Assembly: GCA_020099315.1 (NCBI GenBank)
Contig: CP083650.1
Coordinates: forward strand, 4,154,001-4,218,000
Length of the DNA: 64,000 bases
DNA from: Citrobacter europaeus
Lineage (GTDB): Bacteria > Pseudomonadota > Gammaproteobacteria > Enterobacterales > Enterobacteriaceae
Direction of reading: 5' to 3'
The notes beneath the pieces were generated by a model. That model was not told the origin of the DNA. It saw only the letters and a program-made list of their open reading frames with translations, and ran no database searches. Shown here piece after piece: positions 44,257 through 53,235 of this stretch. A program made the translations under genes and the position numbers. Numbering within the stretch: position 1 is the first letter of the stretch; every line of letters begins with the position of its first letter.

Positions 44257-44505
44257 TCACGCGCTGGTGACGTCGTACTCCATGCGGCGAAGTGCGTCTA
44301 ACGTGGCTTTAGCTTCATCTTCATCAATGATGCTCATGGCGAACCCTACGTGCACCAGCACCCATTGCCCGACAAGCTCAGCCGTATCACCTTCACAAAT
44401 CAGGGCAATATTGACATCACGTTTGATGCCGCACACTTCAACCTGCGCAAGCTGGTGAATATCTTCACCAACGGCCAGAACCTGACCAGGGACTCCAATA
44501 CACAT
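44257..44505 (-). CDS. hybG: Hydrogenase-2 maturation chaperone HybG (HypC family)
   Basis: 82 residues. The conserved Cys2 (MCIGVPGQVLAV) binds the Fe(CN)2CO precursor and the large-subunit precursor. Length and sequence fit HybG, which serves hydrogenase 2 (HybC) with HypD. It is the last gene of the hyb operon, 29 bases after hybF. Confidence 0.95.
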   Translation of the reverse strand: MCIGVPGQVLAVGEDIHQLAQVEVCGIKRDVNIALICEGDTAELVGQWVLVHVGFAMSIIDEDEAKATLDALRRMEYDVTSA

Positions 44506-44534
44506 ATCTGACTCCGCCCCATAGCAACTATGGG

Positions 44535-44876
44535 TTATTCGACTTCAATACTTTTCACTTTCAGTGAATCGCCAGCATCAACCCGCAGACGATCGCCCTG
44601 ACATTGTGGACACTGCGCGTCATGCTGGGTGATTTCCACAACCTGACTGCAATCCCAGCACCACGCCTGGGCTGGTTTGTAATCAATATGCAGTTCACAC
44701 CCCTGGGCCAGCGTTCCCTGACAGACGATGTCGAAACTAAACCGAACGGCGCTCTCTTCAATGCAGGAGAGCGCCCCGATTTCCAGCCAAACGCCGGTTA
44801 CACGTTTGACACCGTGCTGCTCTGCCTGCTGTTGAACAATCTCAACCGCGCTCTGACAAAGGGACAGCTCATGCAT
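44535..44876 (-). CDS. hybF: Hydrogenase nickel incorporation protein HybF (HypA family)
   Basis: 113 residues. The N-terminal MHELSLCQ provides the nickel-binding His2. A zinc site is made by CWDCSQ and CPQC. HybF replaces HypA for hydrogenases 1 and 2 and delivers nickel with HypB. Overlaps hybE by 8 bases. Confidence 0.95.
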   Translation of the reverse strand: MHELSLCQSAVEIVQQQAEQHGVKRVTGVWLEIGALSCIEESAVRFSFDIVCQGTLAQGCELHIDYKPAQAWCWDCSQVVEITQHDAQCPQCQGDRLRVDAGDSLKVKSIEVE

Positions 44877-45357
44877 TTTCGCAGTTCCGACGACCCAGCA
44901 GCAGCGCGCGGCGATTTAGCTGCGGCGCATTCGGATCGCTCACCGGCAGCGATAACAGCATGCGCGCGCAATCGTCAGTCAGACGGACGCCTTCTTGCGC
45001 CGACATACTGTGCGAAAGCGGCGACATCAGTGAGCAGGAGAAATATTGCGATACGCCGTCCAGTTCACCCACGGTAAAGGTCATCTCGCCATACGGCAGA
45101 CGCAACCCGACTTTTTCGCTGACTTTACGCACCGGCCAGATCTGGTCCGGTCCGGGGAAAATCAGTGCGCTCAGCATCCAGGGCGTGATAACACACCCCG
45201 TCCACTGTCCTTCAAACAGCGTAAAATCAGAGACATATACCGGCATGTTCGGATGCAGGAAAGAGAGATCGTGCATTGAACGCCGGGCAACCTCTTCAAA
45301 CGCTGCCTGAATCTGCATCTTCGGGGCCGTCTGAAAACCGACAAACTCCTCAGACAT
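44869..45357 (-). CDS. hybE: Hydrogenase-2 assembly chaperone HybE
   Basis: 162 residues from MSEEFVGFQTAPKMQ, the E. coli length; the longer frame to 45420 lies inside hybD. HybE binds the hydrogenase-2 Tat-targeted small subunit HybO during assembly, a proofreading role. It overlaps hybD and hybF by 8 bases each. Confidence 0.94.
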   Translation of the reverse strand: MSEEFVGFQTAPKMQIQAAFEEVARRSMHDLSFLHPNMPVYVSDFTLFEGQWTGCVITPWMLSALIFPGPDQIWPVRKVSEKVGLRLPYGEMTFTVGELDGVSQYFSCSLMSPLSHSMSAQEGVRLTDDCARMLLSLPVSDPNAPQLNRRALLLGRRNCENA

Positions 45358-45844
45358 GAGCCGCCTCCCGAGGGATCGCTTCAACGCCTGATTCGCGAAG
45401 CGCGGCAAGAACCTGCTCAAGCGCAGGTTCGATCATCGCTTCAACCGTTGGCGTTAGCCCGATATGCGGTTCCAGCGATTCCGGAATAACGCCGACTAAG
45501 GTCAGCTTTTTCGGAAACTCGCCGGTAAAACGCAGGGCCGACAATACGTCGGCCAGGCCAAGCTGGTGCGGTGAGATTTTGTTGGTAAACAGCGCCGGGA
45601 TCTCTTCATCCCGCAGGACCATCATCGTTCCTGGCGTGCTTTTCTTCGACACAATGGCGTCAGCAATGATCAGATGATCTCTGTTCGCCATATCGCCGAG
45701 AAGCTCCATCCCAGCCGTACCACCGTCCAGAACATCAACAAAGTCTGGCAGGATGTACCGCTGCTCTAATGCCTCAACGATACGCACCCCGATGGCTTCG
45801 TCGGTCAGCAAAATATTGCCGACCCCTAAGACTAATATCCGCAT
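45350..45844 (-). CDS. hybD: Hydrogenase-2 maturation endopeptidase HybD
   Basis: 164 residues, normal length. The N-terminus MRILVLGVGNILLTDEAIGV and the loop VDVLDGGTAGMELLGD form the nickel-recognition site of this endopeptidase family, including Glu16, Asp62 and a later His. It removes the C-terminal peptide of HybC after nickel insertion. Its ATG overlaps the hybC stop by one base. Confidence 0.95.
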   Translation of the reverse strand: MRILVLGVGNILLTDEAIGVRIVEALEQRYILPDFVDVLDGGTAGMELLGDMANRDHLIIADAIVSKKSTPGTMMVLRDEEIPALFTNKISPHQLGLADVLSALRFTGEFPKKLTLVGVIPESLEPHIGLTPTVEAMIEPALEQVLAALRESGVEAIPREAAHV

Positions 45845-47547
45845 TACAGAACCTTAACTGAGACCACTTCGTTCCCGTCAACGTCCACCACATGCACCGC
45901 ACATGACATACAAGGGTCGAAGGAGTGAATGGTACGAACCACTTCCAGCGGTTTGTTTGGATCGGCAATCGGCGTACCTACCAGCGAGCGCTCATACGGT
46001 CCCACTTCATCATTAAAGTTACGTGGGCCAGAGTTCCAGGTTGACGGAACAACCGCCTGGTAGTTGCTGATAATACCGTCTTTAATCACCATCCAGTGAG
46101 ACAGCATACCGCGCGGTGCTTCGAGGAAACCAACACCTTTGAATTCGCCCGTTGCCGGAATATCCGGTTTCACGAAGGTGGTGTGGTCGCCTTTACCGAT
46201 GTTCACAATCAGCGCGTTGTACTGATCCTGCAGAACGTTCTGCAGTTCACAGCAGTGAACGGTACGGCCAATAATACGGCCCAGCGTAGAGTGCAGCTGT
46301 GACACTTCGATAGTTTTACCGGTCAGCTTGGTGTAAATCGCGATGATTTCATTCAGCTTGGCATGGGTAGACTCGCGTTTAGCCGCCAGTTTACACAGCA
46401 TGTTGGCCAGCGGCCCCACTTCAACCGTTTTACCGTAGAAGGTCGGCGCTTTAACCCAGGAATATTTGCCGTCATCTGACCAACCGGTGTAATCAGGAAC
46501 CGTTGTGCCTTCCCACGGAGCCTGCGGCGCTTCGTCTTTGTACCACGCGTGTTTCGCGCTTTCCTGAATCCCTTTGATCAGGTATTCATCGGAATGAGAG
46601 GTGATCGGACGATAGGTCGACAGATCGGCATCGGTGATATAACCGCCAGGGAACAGGAAGCTGCCGTTTTTACCGTCAGTCGGGAATTCCGGCGCGCTCA
46701 GATAGTTAACCGCACCCTGACCACGTTCCAGCCACTCAGGATAGAACGCCGCAATAACCGCGGTATCTACCTTGTAAACCTGCTCAACGAAGTCGCTCAG
46801 CTTATCGATGAAGGACTTGATGTACATCAGGCGCTCAAGGTTCAGCACGCCGAGGCCGTCGAGGTTAATTGGGTTAGCAACCCCCCCTACCGCCAGGTTC
46901 TGGATGTGCGGCGTTTTACCGCCCAACAGCGCCACAACGCGGTTGGCATCTCGCTGGCATTCCAGCGCCTGCAGGTAGTGAGCGACCGCAATCAGGTTTA
47001 CTTCCGGCGGCAGCTGCATTGCCGGATGACCCCAGCAACCGTTGGCAAAAATGCCTAACTGACCGCTGGCGACAAGATCTTTGATCTTGTTCTGAACCTT
47101 GGTGAACTCTTCTGCGCTGTTCAGGTGCCAGGAGGACACGCCGTTCAGCATGGCAGACGCTTTCGCAGGGTCAGCTTTCAGGGCAGAGGTGATATCCACC
47201 CAGTCCAGCGCAGACAGCTGATAGAAGTGAACAATGTGGTCATGCGTGGTGTGCGCAGCGAGAATGATGTTACGGATATACTGTGCGTTTACCGGAACAT
47301 CAATATTCAGCGCGCTTTCTGCTGCACGAACGGAAGAGATAGCGTGAGTGGTCGTACAAACGCCACAGATACGCTGCACAATCATCCAGGCATCGCGCGG
47401 ATCGCGGTTTTTCACGATCTCTTCCATGCCGCGCCACATGGTACCGGAAGCCCATGCTTTAGATACCACGCCATTATCGATTTCGCAGTCGATGCGTAAA
47501 TGACCCTCAATACGGGTTACCGGATCAATAGTAATTCTCTGGCTCAT
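45844..47547 (-). CDS. hybC: Hydrogenase-2 large subunit HybC
   Basis: 567 residues. The NiFe site ligands are RICGVCTTTHA near residue 60 and SFDPCMSCAVHV close to the C-terminus. The last 15 residues after the histidine form the peptide cut off by HybD. Hydrogenase 2 faces the periplasm and oxidises H2 to feed the quinone pool, and it can run in reverse during glycerol fermentation. The C-terminus VDVDGNEVVSVKVL is as in E. coli. Confidence 0.97.
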   Translation of the reverse strand: MSQRITIDPVTRIEGHLRIDCEIDNGVVSKAWASGTMWRGMEEIVKNRDPRDAWMIVQRICGVCTTTHAISSVRAAESALNIDVPVNAQYIRNIILAAHTTHDHIVHFYQLSALDWVDITSALKADPAKASAMLNGVSSWHLNSAEEFTKVQNKIKDLVASGQLGIFANGCWGHPAMQLPPEVNLIAVAHYLQALECQRDANRVVALLGGKTPHIQNLAVGGVANPINLDGLGVLNLERLMYIKSFIDKLSDFVEQVYKVDTAVIAAFYPEWLERGQGAVNYLSAPEFPTDGKNGSFLFPGGYITDADLSTYRPITSHSDEYLIKGIQESAKHAWYKDEAPQAPWEGTTVPDYTGWSDDGKYSWVKAPTFYGKTVEVGPLANMLCKLAAKRESTHAKLNEIIAIYTKLTGKTIEVSQLHSTLGRIIGRTVHCCELQNVLQDQYNALIVNIGKGDHTTFVKPDIPATGEFKGVGFLEAPRGMLSHWMVIKDGIISNYQAVVPSTWNSGPRNFNDEVGPYERSLVGTPIADPNKPLEVVRTIHSFDPCMSCAVHVVDVDGNEVVSVKVL

Positions 47548-48722
47548 GCTTTGCTCGCCTCATGACGATTTTGATCGTTTTGTTTTAAAGGAGGAAGTAT
47601 CGGCAGTAGACGAATGAGTACGATGTATGCACAAATCTCAATAGCCACAAAACCAATAGAAATCAACAGTTCTTCCCAGGTCGGGAAGTAGTGGTAGCCA
47701 CCACCAGGATTGAACGCCACCAGCGAATAGGACAGACGCCATGTTGCACAACCCAGCAATGCGCTCAGCGCAGACAGATACAGCATGCGCGAGTCATTAC
47801 GCAACTTAGTGACGCGCAGCACCACCAGCGGGAAGACCATCAGCACGACTTCAAGCCAGAACATCAGGGAGTAAAGATCGCCTGAGAACGCATAGGACAG
47901 CTTGTCGCGATAGATCAGTTCGCCAAAGCGCAGTACCACGAAAATCGCCAGCAGCACGCTGATGGTATTCGTCAGCTTGATGAACAAACTTTTCTCGTCC
48001 GGACCGTTACCTTTCAGACCGGCTTGTACCAACGAGCCTTCAAAGATGACGATCGAGAAGCCCATAATAAAAGCGGTTAATACGGAGAAAAGCGGCAACA
48101 TTTCATAAGCTTGCCAGAGCGGATGCACCTTATAACCCGCAGAAATCATCAATGAACCCATTGAAGACTGGTGCATGGTTGGCAGCAGCGCGCCGAGGGC
48201 AATAATAAAGAACATCACTTTATTCAAACGCTTGAGAGAAACTTTCCATCCCAGACGTTCAAACAGAGCCGGAGCAAATTCCAGCGCCATGATGCCGATA
48301 TAGATGGTCATACAGACCGCCGTTTCGAACAGTACCGAGTTCACGTTGAAGTGGCCCGGAATGTAGAAATACGGCAGGTTCCAGTAACGACCAACGTCAA
48401 TGGTGATCGACAGACCACCCAGCGAGTAGCCAAACAAGCTCGCCAGCAGCGCCGGACGTACCAGCGGATGGTATTGTCCTCTGTTGAAAACATACACCGC
48501 CCATGCCAGCGCCCAACCGCCGCACGCGAAGCCGGTACCAATCAACAGGTCAAACGCGATCCATACACCCCATGGGAAACCACCGTTCAGATCGGAGACT
48601 GAGCCCAATCCGAAGACCAGACGTTTCACGATCAGGAGCATACACAGGACGATAAGCGGCCCAAAAATAATGACCGGTTTGCTGATTATTTTTCCGCCCA
48701 GCGGTTTAGGATCATGACTCAT
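47544..48722 (-). CDS. hybB: Hydrogenase-2 integral membrane subunit HybB (NrfD-like)
   Basis: 392 residues from MSHDPKPLGGKIISKP, the E. coli start; the frame opens at 48737 inside hybA. It is a polytopic membrane protein with about ten helices that passes electrons from HybA to menaquinone. Overlaps hybC by 4 bases and hybA by 11 bases. Confidence 0.95.
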   Translation of the reverse strand: MSHDPKPLGGKIISKPVIIFGPLIVLCMLLIVKRLVFGLGSVSDLNGGFPWGVWIAFDLLIGTGFACGGWALAWAVYVFNRGQYHPLVRPALLASLFGYSLGGLSITIDVGRYWNLPYFYIPGHFNVNSVLFETAVCMTIYIGIMALEFAPALFERLGWKVSLKRLNKVMFFIIALGALLPTMHQSSMGSLMISAGYKVHPLWQAYEMLPLFSVLTAFIMGFSIVIFEGSLVQAGLKGNGPDEKSLFIKLTNTISVLLAIFVVLRFGELIYRDKLSYAFSGDLYSLMFWLEVVLMVFPLVVLRVTKLRNDSRMLYLSALSALLGCATWRLSYSLVAFNPGGGYHYFPTWEELLISIGFVAIEICAYIVLIRLLPILPPLKQNDQNRHEASKA

Positions 48723-49698
48723 GATCGTCTCCTCCATCGTGATGGTCGTTTTTCGTATTACGACGAACCAGCACGGTTAAGCCCGCCAGCGCAGCCAGGG
48801 GTAATATCATGCCCTTGTACAGGGAATGTTGAACATGTTCGGAACGCGCACCGGTTGAAAGATCATCCAGTTTAGGCAGATCCAAATCCTCGTAAGGAAC
48901 ACCTGTCAGAACCATTACCTGAGTACCACCCCCCTCTTTCTCGCCGTACAAATGGGGGTAATACTTCGGTACCGTATGCAGATAGGTATCACCTGCTTTC
49001 ACCGTCTGACGCGGATAGTGGTATTCGCTGCCCGGCTTCAGGGCGAGACGTTTTTTCGCCTCAGCCATCAGCTCTTCACGCGTACCAAAAATCACCGCAC
49101 CGGCAGGGCATACTTCAACACAACCCGGTAAACCGCCTTTGTCCAGACGCTCAACCCCTTTCTGGTTACACAGTTCACACTTGTGAAGCGCACCAAACGG
49201 GTTGTTGTAGTCGTACTTAGGCACGTTGTATGGGCAGGCGACCATGCAGTAACGACAGCCTGTGCAGACATCTTTGTCATAGTGGACGATGCCGGTTTTT
49301 GGATCTTTCTTCAGCGCAGAGACTGGGCAAACGGAGACGCAGTTCGGATCGACACAGTGCATGCACTGTTTCTTAATGTATGCGTAGCCATTTTCTTCCT
49401 GGTCTTTGTTAACGCCTGTTCCGCTACGCCACACCTGAATGATGTTATTGGTATACGGCGACAGTTTGTCGTTGTTTGACCAGGTCTGCTCGCCTTCCGG
49501 ATTACGCGCAGGGAAGTTGATATCCTGACACTTGGTGACACAAGCCTGGCAGCCTACACACAGCGTTGAGTCATAGAGCATCCCTAAAGAACCTGGGATC
49601 GGCGGACGGTTTTCTGCAGCCGCATGGCTGATGGACGGCGCAGCGCCCAACAGCAATGCCCCGCTGGAGGCTGCTTTAATAAAGTTACGTCTGTTCAC
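48712..49698 (-). CDS. hybA: Hydrogenase-2 iron-sulfur subunit HybA
   Basis: 328 residues. A Tat signal peptide (MNRRNFIKAASSGALLLGAA) precedes four ferredoxin-type cysteine clusters (CVGCQACVTKCQ, CMHCVDPNCVSVCP, CTGCRYCMVACP, CELCNQ...CVEVCPAGA). A C-terminal membrane helix (MILPLAALAGLTVLV) anchors it. It carries electrons between HybO and HybB. Three bases separate it from hybO. Confidence 0.96.
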   Translation of the reverse strand: MNRRNFIKAASSGALLLGAAPSISHAAAENRPPIPGSLGMLYDSTLCVGCQACVTKCQDINFPARNPEGEQTWSNNDKLSPYTNNIIQVWRSGTGVNKDQEENGYAYIKKQCMHCVDPNCVSVCPVSALKKDPKTGIVHYDKDVCTGCRYCMVACPYNVPKYDYNNPFGALHKCELCNQKGVERLDKGGLPGCVEVCPAGAVIFGTREELMAEAKKRLALKPGSEYHYPRQTVKAGDTYLHTVPKYYPHLYGEKEGGGTQVMVLTGVPYEDLDLPKLDDLSTGARSEHVQHSLYKGMILPLAALAGLTVLVRRNTKNDHHDGGDDHES

Positions 49699-49700
49699 GG

Positions 49701-50819
49701 TTATTCTCCCCGTGAGTCAGCGTTATCTTTCTTCTGCTGACGACCCAGTTCACGAACCGCCATCACGCTGACGCCGGCAACCAGTCCTACTACGCCACCA
49801 AGCAACCCAATCGCTCCGGCAGAAACATTGCCGCCTTCTTTCATATTGACGTCAGGTTTTTCGGAACGCGGCGTTTGGTTTTCCACATGAGCAAGCTGGT
49901 GAATACCTTTATGGAAACCGATACCTTCTTCGTTACAGCCATAGCAAGGGTGACCGATAGCCACCGGCCATACGCCTCCAACATCGCAGAATTGCAGCGT
50001 TGAGCAGTTGCCGTAGGTTTCTGGTCCTTTACAGCCGAGATGGTAGAGGCACCAACCTTCACGGTGACCTTCATCGCCAAACTCTTTCGCAAAACGGCCT
50101 GCGTCAAAGTGCGGGCGACGCTCGCAGTGTTCGTGAATCAAACGGCCATAGGCGAATGTCGGACGGTTTTTGGTATCCAGTTTCGGCGGCTTACCGTAGG
50201 TGATGATATGCGCGACCGTGGCGAGGAAGTTGTGCGGGTTCGGCGGACAGCCGGGGATGTTGATGATGGTTTTGCCTGGCAGAACTTCCTGCAAGCCGAC
50301 GGCACCCGTTGGGTTAACGCCAGCAGCAGCAACACCACCCCATGCGGCGCAAGAGCCGATAGCAATGATAGCGGCTGCGCCTTCTGCGGCCCGACGAATG
50401 TGATCCACGATCGGCTCACCGGCAACCATGCAGTAAATACCATTGTCTTTCAGTGGGATAGAACCATCTACAACCAAAACATATTGCCCTTTGTACTTCT
50501 CCAGAGCGTTATGTTTATTCTCTTCAACCTGATGGCCGAAGGCGGCGGAGAGCACCTCATGGTATTCCAGAGAGATGGTCTCCAGAACGAGGTTTTCCAC
50601 TGTAGGGTGTGTCGCGCGAAGTAGCGATTCAGTACAACCCGTACACTCCTGAGCCCCAATCCAGATAACCGGTGGGCGCTGAGGACGAGAAACTGATTCG
50701 GCCATTTCTGCGGCGGCTTTGCTACTGAGCCCCATGGTAGCGGCCAGTGCTGCACAAAGCTTCATGAAATCACGGCGATTAATGCCGTTCGAATTGATGA
50801 GAGAGTTATCTCCAGTCAT
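49701..50819 (-). CDS. hybO: Hydrogenase-2 small subunit HybO
   Basis: 372 residues from MTGDNSLINSNGINRRDFMK, the E. coli length; the longer frame to 51011 runs through the promoter region. Tat motif NRRDFMK, then cysteines for three Fe-S clusters (GAQECTGCTESLLR, GSCAAWGG, GCPPNPHN, CKGPETYGNCSTLQFC, CYGCNEEGIGF) and a C-terminal helix AIGLLGGVVGLVAGVSVMA for the membrane. It transports HybC across the membrane by hitch-hiking. Confidence 0.96.
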   Translation of the reverse strand: MTGDNSLINSNGINRRDFMKLCAALAATMGLSSKAAAEMAESVSRPQRPPVIWIGAQECTGCTESLLRATHPTVENLVLETISLEYHEVLSAAFGHQVEENKHNALEKYKGQYVLVVDGSIPLKDNGIYCMVAGEPIVDHIRRAAEGAAAIIAIGSCAAWGGVAAAGVNPTGAVGLQEVLPGKTIINIPGCPPNPHNFLATVAHIITYGKPPKLDTKNRPTFAYGRLIHEHCERRPHFDAGRFAKEFGDEGHREGWCLYHLGCKGPETYGNCSTLQFCDVGGVWPVAIGHPCYGCNEEGIGFHKGIHQLAHVENQTPRSEKPDVNMKEGGNVSAGAIGLLGGVVGLVAGVSVMAVRELGRQQKKDNADSRGE

Positions 50820-50924
50820 TTTATAGTTATTCCGTTGCGAAGACCTGGCTTTTATTTTGCACCATTCGCATGTTGCATATTGCGATCGGCGCGCCATTAC
50901 CACACTTTTTATATGGTTATGTGC

Positions 50925-50930
50925 ATTATA
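50925..50930 (-). promoter_or_regulatory. Possible hybO -10 element
   Basis: TATAAT on the minus strand about 105 bases before hybO, without a good -35, as expected for an activated promoter. I could not identify a convincing FNR site by eye. Confidence 0.35.
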
Positions 50931-51007
50931 ATACTTCGGCGGAGCAACAAAACGAAGGCGTAGGTCAATAGTGTAATTAATTAAAGCAAGATAATACCCC
51001 TTTCGGA

Positions 51008-51295
51008 TCAAGCTTCGAGACGATAGCCAGCCATGAAAAAACGAATTGTTGTACTGGACTGGTTCTCTTTAAAGAAATCCATAACCATCTCTTTATCCAG
51101 CCCATAGCGGCGCGTGAGGATCCCCGCCTCCCAGGCGCTGAGCTGTCGATCGCCCGTTTTTTCAAACATTCGATGAGAAAATCCCAGTACAAAGCCGCGT
51201 TTATAATCAGCACAAAAATTGGCTACCGAGCGCGCGCTATCCGCGCTTGACGCGTTTAATCCGGCCATCAGGCCTTTTCCAAAATGGTTGTCCAT
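51008..51295 (-). CDS. yghW: DUF2623 protein YghW
   Basis: 95 residues from MDNHFGKGLMAGLNAS, the E. coli start; the frame opens 17 codons earlier without support. Small cytoplasmic protein of unknown function (blocks FCADYKRGFVLG, GDRQLSAWEAGILTRRYGLD). It lies just upstream of hybO on the same strand, as in E. coli and Salmonella. Confidence 0.92.
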   Translation of the reverse strand: MDNHFGKGLMAGLNASSADSARSVANFCADYKRGFVLGFSHRMFEKTGDRQLSAWEAGILTRRYGLDKEMVMDFFKENQSSTTIRFFMAGYRLEA

Positions 51296-51379
51296 GCATA
51301 ACCTCCAATCGCTATATAATAAATTATATAGCGATTTTTTAAGCAAAGACCAGAGGTATCACGAACTTTTTATGTCAGC

Positions 51380-53020
51380 TTAAAAGGACACCCATTCATC
51401 CGTTTTAGCTGCCGCAGACGTTTTGCTGTCTGCTGAAGGGGAAGCGGTATTAGCGGCGGCGTACTGCACATCATTCGCTGAGAGGCGGAACTGTTGCACC
51501 GAGCGTTGCAGTTCTTCCGTTTGTCGTTCCAGCGCCACAGCCGCGGCGGAAACCTGCTCTACCAACGCCGCGTTCTGTTGCGTTACGCTGTCCATTTGGG
51601 TGATCGCTACGCTCACCTGCGAGATGCCTTTGTTCTGCTCTTCCGAGGCAGAGGCAATTTGTTTCATGATGACGGTCACTTCGGTGGCGCCGCGCAGAAT
51701 CGCCTCCATGGTTAATCCCGTCTCTTTAACCAGACGAGCGCCCTGATCGACGCGACGCGACGACTCGCCAATCAGCGTCTCAATCTCTTTCGCCGCCCCG
51801 GCGCTGCGGCTGGCAAGGTTACGCACTTCACCGGCAACGACGGCAAAACCACGTCCCTGTTCGCCTGCTCTGGCGGCTTCAACTGCCGCGTTCAGCGCCA
51901 GAATGTTGGTCTGGAAAGCGATGCTATTAATAACAGAGGTAATTTCCGCGATCTGTTTAGAGCTGGCGGCAATGCCATCCATCGTCTCAACCACTTCTGA
52001 AACCAGGGTGCTCCCTTTACCTGCCGTTTCTGTCGCCGTGTCGGCAAGCTGGCTGGCTTCACGCGCGTTTTCAGCGTTCAGTTTTACCGTGGCGGTCAGT
52101 TGCTCCATGCTGGCAGCGGTCTCTTCCAGCGCAGCGGCCTGTTCTTCAGTTCGCGAGGAGAGATCGTTGTTGCCGGTGGAAATTTCCGTAGCACCTCGCC
52201 AGATGTTGTCACTACCTGAACGGATGGTACTGACGGCTTCGCGCAGGCTGTCCTGCATCGCGCATAGTAACGGCACCAGTTGGCCCACGCAGTTACGACC
52301 AAAATCTTCAATTGGATGGCTGAGGTCGCCCTGTGCAATCTGCTGGAACTGCTGGCGGATACGTCCCAACGGCTTCACCATCATGGCGACGAGGTAACGG
52401 TCAGTGAAAAACAGGAGAGCAATACCGAGGATCACGGCGGTAATGATTAGCGTCCGGATGATAGACGTTTTACCATCAACCATGACGCGCGTGGTATCAA
52501 GCCGCTCGCCTGCCGTGGTGTTAAAGCGTTCTGCACTGGCGCCAAACTCCCGGCTCAGCGCTGGCGTAACGGTGCTGGCATGCTCCGCAAAGGCCGTAAG
52601 CGTGCCCTGCTGCGCCAGTTGCATTTGCGGGATCACGCCGTTGTCCAGCAGCGCCTGCCACTTCGTCAGTACCGCCGCGGCCACTTCCGGATCCATTGGT
52701 CCTGGAGACAACGTTTTCATCTCCTGGAGTTTTTTGCTCATGTTCTCCAGGGACTGCTGCGCTGGCGCAAAATCAGGCGTTCCGCCGCTCATTTTGACAT
52801 CCATGGCGCGACTCAAGCGCGTGACGAAACGAAAGTACTGATCGTTCCCCTGGCTGAGCACCGTCATCTGATGGACGAGATGACGGTCAATATCATTGCC
52901 TTCAGATATTTTTGATAAAGAATGAAGACTGAATAAACCCACGCCCGACCAGAGCAGGCAAAAAAGTCCCAGTATTGCCAACATGACAATACGAATAGTG
53001 AAGTTTTTCAGCAAACGCAT
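51380..53020 (-). CDS. mcpB: Methyl-accepting chemotaxis protein, McpB-like
   Basis: 546 residues: N-terminal membrane helix (about 10-30), a four-helix periplasmic ligand domain, a second helix near 190-210, a HAMP domain, then the MCP signalling hairpin with tip EITSVINSIAFQTNILALNA and GRGFAVVAGEVRNLA. The C-terminus TDEWVSF is a WxxF-type receptor tail for CheR/CheB. Location next to yghW fits Salmonella McpB (STM3152 in Typhimurium, by memory). A sigma-28 promoter lies upstream. In the family a role in cystine avoidance has been reported for McpB and McpC; here it is inferred. Confidence 0.87.
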   Translation of the reverse strand: MRLLKNFTIRIVMLAILGLFCLLWSGVGLFSLHSLSKISEGNDIDRHLVHQMTVLSQGNDQYFRFVTRLSRAMDVKMSGGTPDFAPAQQSLENMSKKLQEMKTLSPGPMDPEVAAAVLTKWQALLDNGVIPQMQLAQQGTLTAFAEHASTVTPALSREFGASAERFNTTAGERLDTTRVMVDGKTSIIRTLIITAVILGIALLFFTDRYLVAMMVKPLGRIRQQFQQIAQGDLSHPIEDFGRNCVGQLVPLLCAMQDSLREAVSTIRSGSDNIWRGATEISTGNNDLSSRTEEQAAALEETAASMEQLTATVKLNAENAREASQLADTATETAGKGSTLVSEVVETMDGIAASSKQIAEITSVINSIAFQTNILALNAAVEAARAGEQGRGFAVVAGEVRNLASRSAGAAKEIETLIGESSRRVDQGARLVKETGLTMEAILRGATEVTVIMKQIASASEEQNKGISQVSVAITQMDSVTQQNAALVEQVSAAAVALERQTEELQRSVQQFRLSANDVQYAAANTASPSADSKTSAAAKTDEWVSF

Positions 53021-53074
53021 AATAATTTCCTTGCCGTTGATGAGGAATTCGCCATCAGGCGATACTTATCCTTG

Positions 53075-53101
53075 TTATCGGCAGGCAACAGAGAAGATAT
53101 A
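53075..53101 (-). promoter_or_regulatory. Sigma-28 (FliA) flagellar promoter of mcpB
   Basis: On the minus strand an exact GCCGATAA -10 (53075-53082) with TATATCTT at the proper 11-base distance (5 of 8 to TAAAGTTT), about 55 bases before the start codon. It couples the receptor to flagellar class 3 expression. Confidence 0.75.
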
Positions 53102-53235
53102 ATGCGTTCTTTATTTTTTTACTTTCTTAAGTACATTCAATATCTATTTACACTATATCAACATGAATGCTAATGAAATTAGCTAGCATTATTATTCAGA
53201 TGATTAACCTGAAGCATTAAATAATCCTTTGTTTT

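Noticed and set aside
50820..51011. 64-residue extension of HybO
   Set aside because: It would place sequence before the Tat signal; the E. coli start at 50819 fits.
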